A stretch of 50,025 nt of DNA. Origin: JAFLCM01 sp964510955 (GTDB taxonomy: Bacteria > Planctomycetota > Phycisphaerae > Phycisphaerales > UBA1924). A model generated the notes under the pieces. That model made no database searches and had not been told where the DNA came from. It saw only the letters and a list, made by a program, of their open reading frames with translations. The position numbers were made by a program, and so were the translations under genes. The DNA is taken from contig CAZEDW010000032.1 of assembly GCA_964510955.1 (NCBI GenBank), forward strand, positions 1 through 50,025, written 5' to 3'. This document shows positions 18,024 through 27,158 of this stretch, one piece after another. Positions within the stretch are counted from its first letter, which is position 1. Each line of letters begins with the position of its first letter.

Positions 18024-19004
18024 ATGCCCCACAAACTCGTCATCATCGGTTCAGGTCCCGCCGGTTGGACGGCGGCCATTTACGCGGCCCGCGCTCAGCT
18101 CAACCCCGTGGTCTACGTCGGTGTCCCCAAGCAGAATCCCTCCATCATTCTCCCCGGTGGGCAGCTCATGATGACCACCGAGGTGGAGAACTACCCCGGC
18201 TTCCCCGAGGGCGTTACCGGTCCGGAGATGATGGAGAAGTTCCAGAAGCAGGCCGAGCGATTCGGCACCAAGGTGGTCGAAGCCGACATCGCCGCGTGCG
18301 ATTTTTCCAAGCGGCCCTTCCGCCTCACGAGCGACGACGGGGCCGGCAAGACCGCGGTGATCGAGGCCCACGCGGTCATCATCGCCACCGGGGCCGTGGC
18401 CAACTGGATCGGCCTGGAGAACGAGATGCGCCTGGCCCGCGCCGGCGGCGGCGTCTCGGCCTGCGCGGTCTGCGACGGCGCCCTGCCGGTCTTCCGCGGC
18501 CAGCGCCTCGCCGTGGTCGGCGGCGGCGACACCGCCATGGAAGAAGCCACCTACCTCACCAAGTTTGCCTCCGAGGTCGTCGTCATCCACCGGCGCGACA
18601 GCCTCCGCGCCAGCAAGGTGATGCAGCAGCGGTTCCTCTCGCGCCCCAACGCCAAGGTCATGTGGAACAAGGCCGTCGTGGACGTGCTGGGCAACGACGT
18701 CATCGAGGGCGTGACGCTCGAGGACACCGTCACCAAGGAACGCTCGCGCCTCGATGTCCGCGGGCTGTTCATCGCCATCGGCCACACCCCCGCGACGGCG
18801 TTCCTGAAGGGAAGCGGTGTGAAGCTCACCGAGAAGGGCTACATTCACTTGGACCACCGGCATAGCGCCACGAACATCGAGGGCGTCTTCGCCGCCGGCG
18901 ACGTGGCCGACGCGGAGTACCGCCAGGCGATCACGGCGGCGGGCATGGGGTGCCAGGCGGCGCTCGACGCCGAGCGGTGGCTCGCCAAGACCGGCCTCGC
19001 TTGA
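18024..19004 (+). CDS. trxB: thioredoxin-disulfide reductase
   Basis: This 326-residue flavoprotein keeps thioredoxin reduced using NADPH. It has the FAD-binding GSGPAG (residues 9-14), the redox-active CAVC pair at 147 and 150, the NADPH-binding GGGDTAMEEA (166-175) and the C-terminal FAD motif GVFAAGDV. The length is normal for the low-molecular-weight class. It starts at ATG 18024 after a 115-bp gap. The secreted two-Cys glutathione peroxidase in this window would draw on thioredoxin-type reductant, but the two genes are not linked. Confidence 0.96.
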   Translation: MPHKLVIIGSGPAGWTAAIYAARAQLNPVVYVGVPKQNPSIILPGGQLMMTTEVENYPGFPEGVTGPEMMEKFQKQAERFGTKVVEADIAACDFSKRPFRLTSDDGAGKTAVIEAHAVIIATGAVANWIGLENEMRLARAGGGVSACAVCDGALPVFRGQRLAVVGGGDTAMEEATYLTKFASEVVVIHRRDSLRASKVMQQRFLSRPNAKVMWNKAVVDVLGNDVIEGVTLEDTVTKERSRLDVRGLFIAIGHTPATAFLKGSGVKLTEKGYIHLDHRHSATNIEGVFAAGDVADAEYRQAITAAGMGCQAALDAERWLAKTGLA

Positions 19005-19120
19005 ACACGGAGTAGCCAGGCCGCAGATCGTGGCGCTGAGCCGGCGGCATTCGTGCATGTCGCCCGCGGCCGTCAGAGAGCATGCAGCCGTTCGGCGAGC
19101 TCCGCTCTAGACTCCCCTCC

Positions 19121-20037
19121 GTGCCGCCGCCGACAGCCAAAGCCCAGGTCTGGACCACCCGCGCGCTGCAGGACTGGATCGGCGCTGCCCTGTCGGTCAA
19201 GGGCGTTGAATCCGCCAAGCTTTGCGCCGAGATGCTCGTGGCCCACGTGCTGGGGTGCGACCGGCTCAAGCTCTACACCGATCCGGACCGCCCGGCGACG
19301 CCGCTCGAGCGCCAGACCCTCCGCGAGCTTGTGTCCCGCGCTCTGGAGCACGAGCCGGTGCAGTACCTGGTCGGCGAGGCGTGGTTCATGTCGCTCCCGA
19401 TGAAGGTCGATCGGCGCGTGCTCATCCCGCGCCCTTGCACCGAGCAGATCGTTGAAACGGTCATCCAGCACCACCGCGCCGGCGCCAAGGGCGGCAACGG
19501 GTTCGAGAATCCGGTGATCGCCGACGTCTGCACAGGCTCGGGGTGCATCGGCGTGGCCCTGGCGAAGAACATCAAGAGCGCGCGCGTCGCCGCCACCGAC
19601 ATCTCCGCCGAAGCCCTTGAGGTCGCTCGGGAGAACGCCGCCCGACATAGCGTGACCCCGCGCATCGAGTTCCTTCAGGGCGACCTGCTGACCCCGCTGC
19701 TGCAAAACCCCATCGGCGCGGCGGTTCACTACCTGGTCTCCAACCCGCCATACATCCCCGACGCCGAGTGGGATCAGCCCGGGCTGGTCGGGCGAAACGT
19801 GAAGGGCCACGAGCCCGACATCGCCCTCCGCGGCGGCGCCGACGGGTTGAAGTTCGTCGGGCCGATCATCGCCGAAGGCCCCAGGCGCCTTGCGCCCGAC
19901 GGGCTGCTGGTGGTTGAGATCGCATCTTCCACCTCCGAACAGGTGCTGGAGCTGGCGAGGTCCAACCCGCTGCTGATCGACGCGCGGATTATCAAGGACC
20001 TGGACGCCCAGCCCCGCACGCTCGTGGCGAGGAGAGT

Positions 20038-20041
<4 letters not shown>
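19121..20041 (+). CDS. prmC: peptide chain release factor N5-glutamine methyltransferase
   Basis: PrmC (HemK) methylates the GGQ glutamine of release factors RF1 and RF2. The protein shows the N-terminal helical region, LIPRPCTEQIV, the SAM-binding VCTGSGCIGVALAKN and the catalytic NPPY (SNPPYIPDAEW). The 306-residue form starts at GTG 19121. A -10-like TAGACT at 19108-19113 ends 7 nt before it, which would make a leaderless mRNA; an in-frame ATG at 19082 gives a 319-residue alternative. The stop overlaps the GTG start of the SecA-like gene by 4 bp (GTGA), so both are expressed together. Confidence 0.93.
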
Positions 20042-21963
<1,922 letters not shown>

Positions 21964-22077
21964 CGCCGTCAACACCCTGGAGTCACGGCCCCCCGGCGGG
22001 CATCCACGACATTCCCGGACTATCCGAGCCAACCCGAACACACGGCGAATCCAGCGGACAATCAGGCCCGGAAGAGG

Positions 22078-22083
22078 TATCAT
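22078..22083 (+). promoter_or_regulatory. candidate -10 box for the oxidoreductase gene
   Basis: TATCAT lies in the 253-bp gap upstream of the oxidoreductase start at 22217, about 24 nt before an alternative ATG at 22106. No clear -35 is seen. Confidence 0.3.
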
Positions 22084-22216
22084 CCGCCCCGCGTTTCCGG
22101 TCAGCATGAGCCCCGAGACTTTCACGCCGCGTTCGGGGTCGTTGACGGCAAAGGACCACGTCCTCGCCTCCCGACCCCTCGGACACGCACCCCGGACACC
22201 TGGCACGGAGCCCCGG

Positions 22217-23344
22217 ATGAAGCCCACCGCCCTCAAGACCTCGCAGCCCGTCGTCATCGACATCTCCGGGCAGACCGACGCCGGCGCGCCGGAAAAAACG
22301 CTCCGCTGCGCCGTGATCGGCGTCGGGCGCATGGGGCGCCACCACGCCAAGAAATACAAGACCATCCCAGGCGCCAAGCTGGTCGGCGTGGTCGATGCCG
22401 ACGAAGACCGGCGTGAAGACGCCGCCGAGGCCAACGGGTGCGCCGCGTACTCCACCGTCGCCCAACTGCTCGACGCGGGGGTTGACGCGGTCAGCATCGC
22501 GACGCCCACGGTCCACCACCTCGCCGCCGCCGAGCCGCTGCTGAAGGCCGGCGTGGCGTGCCTGATCGAGAAGCCCCTCGCGGCCACCGTCGAAGAGGCC
22601 CAGCGCCTCGCGGAGCTTTCGCGCCGGCACAACGCGGTGCTGATGGTCGGGCACATCGAGCGGTTCAACCCCGCGGTGGTGGCCCTGCAGCGTGCCCAGC
22701 GCCGGGACATCGAGGCCGGCGGCAAGGGCATCGTCCCCCGGTTCATCGAGGTCCACCGCGTCAGCCCCATGACCTTTCGCTCGGTCGATGTCAGCGTGGT
22801 CATGGACATGATGATCCACGACCTGGACGTGGTCCTGATGCTCATGGGCGGCGCCGAGCCGTCGCACGTCGAGGCCTCGGGCGTCCCGGTCCTCACCGAG
22901 CACGAGGACGTCTGCAACGCCCGTCTCACCTTCAACCTGCCGCACGGCCGGTGCGTCGCCAACGTCACCGCCTCGCGCCTGGCCATGAAGACCGAGCGCA
23001 AGATCCGCATCACCGGCGAGAACGGCTACGTCTCGATCGACTTCGCCAAGAAGGCCGGCGTGCTTATCCAGCGCACCGCCAACGAGCTGCAGATGCAGTC
23101 GATCCGCGAAGAGCTCCGCAAGGGCACCGACCTGTCGAGCCTGAAGTACGACGAGCTGGTGGCGATGCAGGAGCTCAAGATGGACGACTTCGACCAGCTC
23201 GAGATGGAGATCAAGAGCTTCCTCGACGCCGCCCGCACCAAGTCGCCCCCGCCCATCGACGCCCAGGCCGGCTTCGCCAACGTCCGCACCGCGCAGCGGA
23301 TCATGGCCGAGGCGCGGAAGGACTGGGTCGGGGCGATGCCGTAA
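22217..23344 (+). CDS. Gfo/Idh/MocA-family oxidoreductase
   Basis: This 375-residue NAD-dependent sugar dehydrogenase has the Rossmann motif GVGRMG (35-40), the EKP signature (118-120), and GHIERFNPAVV in the second domain. The sequence is closest in style to UDP-N-acetylglucosamine 3-dehydrogenases and related nucleotide-sugar enzymes, but substrate cannot be read from sequence. I chose ATG 22217 because GGAG lies 8 nt upstream; ATG 22106 is an alternative with a longer tail. The stop is followed within 10 nt by a terminator hairpin, and tRNA-Leu lies on the other strand. If it acts on UDP-GlcNAc it could modify lipid A or cell-surface sugars, in line with gmhA and GT9. Confidence 0.88.
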   Translation: MKPTALKTSQPVVIDISGQTDAGAPEKTLRCAVIGVGRMGRHHAKKYKTIPGAKLVGVVDADEDRREDAAEANGCAAYSTVAQLLDAGVDAVSIATPTVHHLAAAEPLLKAGVACLIEKPLAATVEEAQRLAELSRRHNAVLMVGHIERFNPAVVALQRAQRRDIEAGGKGIVPRFIEVHRVSPMTFRSVDVSVVMDMMIHDLDVVLMLMGGAEPSHVEASGVPVLTEHEDVCNARLTFNLPHGRCVANVTASRLAMKTERKIRITGENGYVSIDFAKKAGVLIQRTANELQMQSIREELRKGTDLSSLKYDELVAMQELKMDDFDQLEMEIKSFLDAARTKSPPPIDAQAGFANVRTAQRIMAEARKDWVGAMP

Positions 23345-23352
23345 ACGAAAAA

Positions 23353-23370
23353 CCCCGCGGGCTCGCGGGG
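23353..23370. terminator. bidirectional terminator between oxidoreductase and tRNA-Leu
   Basis: CCCCGCG pairs with CGCGGGG around GGCT. On the minus strand it is followed by TTTTTCGTTT, which suits the tRNA-Leu transcript. On the plus strand, CTTCT follows, a weaker T-tract for the oxidoreductase gene. Confidence 0.75.
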
Positions 23371-23383
23371 CTTCTCGACAAAG

Positions 23384-23468
23384 TGCGGCTGATAGGAATC
23401 GAACCTACACGGGCGCAATGCCCACCAGAACCTGAATCTGGCGCGTCTGCCAGTTCCGCCACAGCCGC
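23384..23468 (-). tRNA. tRNA-Leu (anticodon CAG)
   Basis: On the minus strand this 85-nt gene starts GCGGCTG and ends CAGCCGC plus an A discriminator, giving a 7-bp acceptor. The anticodon arm is CCAGA-TTCAGGT-TCTGG, so the anticodon is CAG. A long variable arm and TTCGATT T-loop fit tRNA-Leu. CCA is not encoded. Confidence 0.95.
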
Positions 23469-23481
23469 GGCGAAGGGTGGA

Positions 23482-23511
23482 AGGATATCCGGGCTGGGCC
23501 GTGTCTGGCAA
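23482..23511 (-). promoter_or_regulatory. promoter of tRNA-Leu
   Basis: On the minus strand, -35 TTGCCA (23506-23511) and -10 TATCCT (23482-23487) are 18 bp apart. The -10 lies 13 nt before the tRNA 5' end. Confidence 0.55.
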
Positions 23512-23582
23512 GGACACCAAGAGACCACGCGGATCGCGACATGATCCGGTGTTCCCGGCGCCGAACGCTGGTTGGTGTGCCG

Positions 23583-23882
23583 CTAACCCCGGGGTCCCGC
23601 GTTCTCAAAGTGCACCATCTCCGCGTCGCCTTCCACGTGCGGCTCAAAGACCCGCAGAAACTCGCGGTAGTCCGGCGACCCGCGGAAGCTCTCCATGTGC
23701 CCCGCCACGCTGTCCCACTCGATGCGGGCCATGTACCGCGCCGGCTCTTCCAGGCAGCGCTGCAGGAGCACGCTGAGGCAGTGGGGGTTGTTCATCAGCA
23801 GACGCCGCAGCGCGATCCAGTCGCGTTCAAGGGCGCCCTGCCCGCCCGGGCGAACGCGGAAACTGAGCAGTTCGAGGATCAT
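23583..23882 (-). CDS. antibiotic-biosynthesis-monooxygenase-like (ABM) domain protein
   Basis: This 99-residue protein has the ferredoxin-like dimeric alpha-beta barrel typical of ABM/YgiN-type proteins, with beta strand ILELLSFRVRPG at the N-terminus, a helix, and the family-like pattern CLEEPARYMARIEWDS and H-x-x-SFRGSPDYREF. Such proteins are often small quinol or heme-associated monooxygenases, but many have unknown substrates. I chose ATG 23882 because upstream residues to 23963 are Pro/Arg-rich and unlike the fold. It lies alone between two tRNA genes. Confidence 0.75.
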   Translation of the reverse strand: MILELLSFRVRPGGQGALERDWIALRRLLMNNPHCLSVLLQRCLEEPARYMARIEWDSVAGHMESFRGSPDYREFLRVFEPHVEGDAEMVHFENAGPRG

Positions 23883-23945
23883 CGCCCCAGCGTACCGGAG
23901 CCGAGCCGGCACAGGGCCGGACTTCCGGGGGGGGGGCCCGCCTGC

Positions 23946-23975
23946 TTGGACCGGCCCGCGCACCCCCGGTATACT
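23946..23975 (+). promoter_or_regulatory. promoter of tRNA-Val
   Basis: A -35 TTGGAC (23946-23951) and -10 TATACT (23970-23975) are separated by 18 bp, and the -10 ends 34 nt before the tRNA. The promoter falls upstream of the divergent ABM gene start. Confidence 0.65.
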
Positions 23976-24009
23976 TGTCCCCCCGGTCGCACCCCGACCG
24001 GCAAATCAC

Positions 24010-24083
24010 GGGCGATTGGCGCAGTTGGCTAGCGCGCATCCTTGACATGGATGAGGTCACTGGTTCGAGTCCAGTATCGCCCA
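24010..24083 (+). tRNA. tRNA-Val (anticodon GAC)
   Basis: This 74-nt tRNA has acceptor GGGCGAT/ATCGCCC with an A discriminator, anticodon arm CATCC-TTGACAT-GGATG giving anticodon GAC, and a normal T-arm CTGG-TTCGAGT-CCAG. CCA is not encoded. The lower-GC accessory stretch begins right after its 3' end. Confidence 0.95.
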
Positions 24084-24158
24084 CTTTCCGATTTTGCACG
24101 ACGTTTGTACTCGAGCCGGTGGCCCGGCCATCCTTCGCGGCGAGTGGCCCGGCCACAT

Positions 24159-24189
24159 GCCACGGGTTTCCGTCTTGGGATGCCGTGGC
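24159..24189. repeat. REP-like hairpin A
   Basis: GCCACGG (24159-24165) pairs with CCGTGGC (24183-24189). The loop resembles the inner part of the exact 30-nt repeat at 24333 and 25737 (TTCCGTC...GGGATG), so this is a diverged copy. It is preceded by GGTGGCCCGGCCATCC, which is also found with one change ahead of the copy at 25737. Confidence 0.7.
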
Positions 24190-24244
24190 GAGTGCTCACG
24201 CTGCAAAAAGCGAATCGACTGCATCGGCGCCCGTCCATGGGCCT

Positions 24245-24258
24245 CTCCGAAGTCGGAG
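24245..24258. repeat. REP-like hairpin B
   Basis: CTCCGA-AG-TCGGAG is a perfect 6-bp hairpin. A near-identical copy with C for T occurs at 25823-25836 in the same orientation, inside an outer ACGGG/CCCGT stem. Confidence 0.6.
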
Positions 24259-24332
24259 GAGCCGGTGGTATCAAGACCACGCCCATCCCGCCTGGCGAAT
24301 ACAATCGGTGGCGGTGCCCGAGCAGCCCTCAA

Positions 24333-24362
24333 CCACGGGCATCCGAGGACGGAAGCCCGTGG
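24333..24362. repeat. REP-like hairpin C, exact inverted copy at 25737-25766
   Basis: An outer 8-bp stem CCACGGGC/GCCCGTGG encloses an A-A mismatch, an inner 4-bp stem TCCG/CGGA and the loop AGGA. The whole 30 nt is repeated exactly as its reverse complement at 25737-25766. Confidence 0.85.
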
Positions 24363-24460
24363 CACGGAGAATGCCCATGCCACCTGCCGGATCGGATCGC
24401 TGGCCGCCATCACCGGAGCGTACCCGAGCAACCCTGTGGCAGGGGTGCACAAGGCAAAGA

Positions 24461-24490
24461 CCACCGAAGTCGCAAAGCCGACTTCGGTGG
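24461..24490. repeat. REP-like hairpin D
   Basis: A perfect 12-bp stem CCACCGAAGTCG/CGACTTCGGTGG surrounds the loop CAAAGC. Its 18-nt core is repeated in inverted orientation at 25677-25704 with one change in the loop. Confidence 0.85.
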
Positions 24491-24603
24491 CACGGCCGGT
24501 CATCCCCGGATGATCGAGAACTACTTCGATGCCACCCGCCGCCACTCGCTTGGAAAACATCATAGAACACCCAGTTTACAGATAGCTTCTAGCATTCACG
24601 ACC

Positions 24604-25527
24604 ATGCCCTCTAAACACATACTATTGTCCGCCCGTCAATGGTCAAACATGTTGGCGTTTGCGCTGTGGCTAATGATTCCGATCATTGGAGGCCACACTT
24701 CATTCCCACTAATTGCCACAGTTCCGTACGCCGTCTGGCAGTCGGTAGTCGATCCAGAGGTGCCGCACGGTATTATCCCGCTTTGTCTCTTGGTAGGGTC
24801 TGCCGTGGCGTTTTTTATTATGAGTTGCCGTCTGCGGAATCGACGGTTCCGAATCTGGACTACTTTATGTTGGAACATGGCGGGATTATCGGCGGTGTTC
24901 GTTGGCAATAGGGTGTTTCCTGGCGCAGTATTTGATTGTAGAATAGGAGTCGCGGTGTGTGCTGGCGCCGCATCGCTCGCAGTGTGTTCTTGGCTAGTGG
25001 CGGGCACAGATTTGTCGGTCAGCATTGGCACTGATCGTCCGAAGCACGACCCCTCGACACCAGTCGCGTTTCCGCCGACCAATGCACGCGACGACCCTCC
25101 AAAGTTCCTGCTAGCAGCAAAGCTGTGTCCAGCTTGCGGCGCCGTTCTGTGGTTTATTGCATGCGGGCTAGCAACGGGATCTCCGGTCGGTCCTCCAGGA
25201 CTGTGGTTGTTCGTGCTGCTGTGCAGAGAGCAGGGAATTGAAGCAGATACTAAGACGCTGTTGCTGGCTCTGGTTGACGCAATACATTTTGTAGTGTTCA
25301 ACCCAGTATTTCGGACCAAGTCATCGGGGGTATTGGCTGTTGCAATTGCAATTCAATGCCTGTGTGTTGGCGGTGTTATTACAGAGTCTGGTGTATTTGA
25401 ATTTGATTCGGCAACTCTAGCGTCGCCAACATCTGTGTGTGCAATTAGTGCGATCTCGATGTACTGCTTGGGCGCCGGCATGGGGCTGTGGATGTATGTG
25501 CGAAGAGTGCTTACGATTAGAACATGA
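24604..25527 (+). CDS. lower-GC multi-pass membrane protein of unknown function
   Basis: This 307-residue protein has about six to eight membrane segments (for example WSNMLAFALWLMIPIIGG, IIPLCLLVGSAVAFFIM, AVCAGAASLAVCSWLVAG, LCPACGAVLWFIACGLATG, LAVAIAIQCLCVGGVI and SAISMYCLGAGMGLWMYV), with many Cys in the membrane parts and a short soluble loop (STPVAFPPTNARDDPPK). The DNA has clearly more A and T, and a different codon choice, than the genes on either side. No ribosome binding site is evident before ATG 24604. I do not recognise a family. Flanking REP-like hairpins and the base shift suggest acquisition by transfer. Confidence 0.65.
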   Translation: MPSKHILLSARQWSNMLAFALWLMIPIIGGHTSFPLIATVPYAVWQSVVDPEVPHGIIPLCLLVGSAVAFFIMSCRLRNRRFRIWTTLCWNMAGLSAVFVGNRVFPGAVFDCRIGVAVCAGAASLAVCSWLVAGTDLSVSIGTDRPKHDPSTPVAFPPTNARDDPPKFLLAAKLCPACGAVLWFIACGLATGSPVGPPGLWLFVLLCREQGIEADTKTLLLALVDAIHFVVFNPVFRTKSSGVLAVAIAIQCLCVGGVITESGVFEFDSATLASPTSVCAISAISMYCLGAGMGLWMYVRRVLTIRT

Positions 25528-25676
25528 TAAGATGAAGTAGGAACATCTAAACAATCCGGCGCGTATCTTTTTAGCCGTCTGCTACCGAACGGGTTCCGAA
25601 GTGGCGCCAGGAAAAGGTCCTGAGATAACGTCCTGACTGATGCGGCGGGTGGCACAGAAGTCCCCGCCCGCCGTGC

Positions 25677-25704
25677 CACACAAGTCGGCTCTGCGACTTG
25701 TGTG
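25677..25704. repeat. REP-like hairpin E, inverted relative of D
   Basis: An 11-bp perfect stem CACACAAGTCG/CGACTTGTGTG surrounds GCTCTG. On the minus strand its core AAGTCG-CAGAGC-CGACTT matches that of hairpin D with one change, while the outer stem differs in both arms in a compensatory way. Confidence 0.85.
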
Positions 25705-25736
25705 ACGAGCGGCCGGTGGCCCGACCATCCTGAGTG

Positions 25737-25766
25737 CCACGGGCTTCCGTCCTCGGATGCCCGTGG
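25737..25766. repeat. REP-like hairpin C', exact inverted copy of 24333-24362
   Basis: All 30 bases equal the reverse complement of 24333-24362. The pair brackets the lower-GC membrane gene at a distance of about 1.4 kb. Confidence 0.85.
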
Positions 25767-25822
25767 TCGAAGACCGCTCGGACATCCACATTGACTTTGC
25801 CCGCAGGCGTCTCCACGGGAAT

Positions 25823-25836
25823 CTCCGAAGCCGGAG
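25823..25836. repeat. REP-like hairpin B', relative of 24245-24258
   Basis: CTCCG-AAGC-CGGAG lies within an outer ACGGG/CCCGT stem (25815-25844). It differs by one base from the element at 24245, in the same orientation. Confidence 0.6.
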
Positions 25837-25960
25837 TAGCCCGTAGCAGAAACCGGCGCTGCGCAATGCAGGCTCTCATCCTCAAGACCCTGCGCGCATC
25901 TGCCGCGGCGGGCAGACCGCCCCAAAGCTCATGCTCTCGCGGGCGAGCGCACGCCACCCG

Positions 25961-27016
25961 TCAAGGCCGGCCGCTCAACCTACTCAGGCACGCGGACACC
26001 ACCTGCTCGACGGTGATCCGCTCCATCATCACCCGCCCCGCGGACTCGTCCTTGTGGGTCGTGCCCCGGACCGGCGGCTCGGCTTGGATGACGTCGCCGG
26101 CCCGCTGATAGGGGCCCACCTGGTCGATGCGGGTTGGGCCGTACAGACCGACCAAGGGCCGGTCGAACCCCACGGCCATGTGCACGGCGGCCGAGTCGTT
26201 CGCCACCACGATTGCCGAGCGCTCGATCAGCGCCATCAACTCGCCCACGGTTGTCCGCCCGACCTGGTCCAGCAGGCGCTGATTCCGCGACGGGCCGGAG
26301 AGCAGCGGGGCGCACTGGTCGCGCTCCGAGGCGCTGGCGACCACCACCGCGTAATCAACATGGCCGCCGTCGAGCAGCTCGCTCACCACCCGCGCGAACC
26401 GCTCGGCGGGCCATCGCTTGCCGGGCCAGCGGCTGGTCGGTGCGATGACGGCGTACCGCGTGCCGCGCAGCACCGGGTCGAGCGACGCCCGGTCGTCGGG
26501 GCTGACGTACAGGCGCATGTCGCGGACCGGCGCGATGCCCTCGCGCGACATCAGCTCGAGCATCCGGTCCACCGAGTGCAACGCGGCCGGCACCCGGTGC
26601 CGGTGCGACAGCCCCAGCCAGCCGAGCTCCCGCGCGTTGGCATATCCCACGCGGCGCGGCGCGCGGGTCCACCACGCGAAAAACCCGCTGCGCCCCAGGC
26701 CCTGGGCGTCGATCACCAGGTCATAGCGGGGTTGTTTCAGCGCGGCCAGCAGTTCGCCGAGCCGGCGCCGTCCATCGCCGGAAAACATCGAGCCCAGGCT
26801 CAGTTGCCGCCGCGGAAACGCCACCACGCCCGTGAGCATCGGGTGAGAGGCCACCGCGTCGGCGAAGGTGTCTTGCACCAGCCAGTCGATGCGGGCCCGG
26901 GGGAACGCGGCCCGGAGGCTGGCCAGCACGGGCACGGTGCGGCAAACATCGCCCAGGGCGCTGGGGCGGATCAGCAGCACCCGCTCGGGGGTTTCGTTGG
27001 GCCTGGTGTCGGGCAC
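25961..27016 (-). CDS. glycosyltransferase family 9 (heptosyltransferase-like)
   Basis: This 351-residue protein belongs to GT9, the ADP-heptose:LPS heptosyltransferase family. The N-terminal VLLIRPSALGDVCRTVPVL and the C-terminal VVANDSAAVHMAVGFDRPLVG followed by YGPT are the key nucleotide-sugar binding blocks. The size matches RfaF/WaaC (about 330-350). It would add heptose to lipid A-core in the inner membrane, in line with gmhA at 674. It starts at GTG 27016; a minus-strand TAGATT (27023-27028) ends 6 nt ahead, so a leaderless mRNA is possible. The gene after it (27159) is divergent. Which core position it serves cannot be said. Confidence 0.9.
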   Translation of the reverse strand: MPDTRPNETPERVLLIRPSALGDVCRTVPVLASLRAAFPRARIDWLVQDTFADAVASHPMLTGVVAFPRRQLSLGSMFSGDGRRRLGELLAALKQPRYDLVIDAQGLGRSGFFAWWTRAPRRVGYANARELGWLGLSHRHRVPAALHSVDRMLELMSREGIAPVRDMRLYVSPDDRASLDPVLRGTRYAVIAPTSRWPGKRWPAERFARVVSELLDGGHVDYAVVVASASERDQCAPLLSGPSRNQRLLDQVGRTTVGELMALIERSAIVVANDSAAVHMAVGFDRPLVGLYGPTRIDQVGPYQRAGDVIQAEPPVRGTTHKDESAGRVMMERITVEQVVSACLSRLSGRP

Positions 27017-27158
27017 GCGCGGAATCTACGCCATCCCGCGCGCGCGTGGCGGAGCGCGGCGAAAATCGCGAATCAAACAGAATCCAAACGAAAAGCACGC
27101 TGGAGAAACCCCAACAACCCCATCAAGGTACCCTCTCCCTACTCACAGGAGATTTCAC

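Larger units (their letters stand above)
24084..24603. other. gene-free stretch filled with REP-like hairpins (left flank)
   Basis: No convincing gene is present in these 520 bp. Instead there are at least four palindromes: 24159-24189, 24245-24258, 24333-24362 and 24461-24490, and a segment at 24117-24134 that recurs in the right flank at 25713. The stretch separates tRNA-Val from the lower-GC membrane protein gene. Confidence 0.7.
25528..25960. other. gene-free stretch with REP-like hairpins (right flank)
   Basis: These 433 bp have no gene I can support. They carry hairpin E (25677-25704), the exact inverted copy of C (25737-25766), the B-like element (25823-25836), and a GTGGCAC/GTGCCAC pair (25649-25679). 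Confidence 0.7.

Noticed and set aside
24010..24083. tRNA-Val 3' end as an attachment site for an integrated island
   Set aside because: I found no repeat of the tRNA 3' end between 24.1 and 26 kb and no integrase gene.
26868..27158. N-terminal extension of the exported protein at 27159
   Set aside because: The extension overlaps the divergent GT9 gene and would bury the signal peptide; the ATG at 27159 has a good SD.
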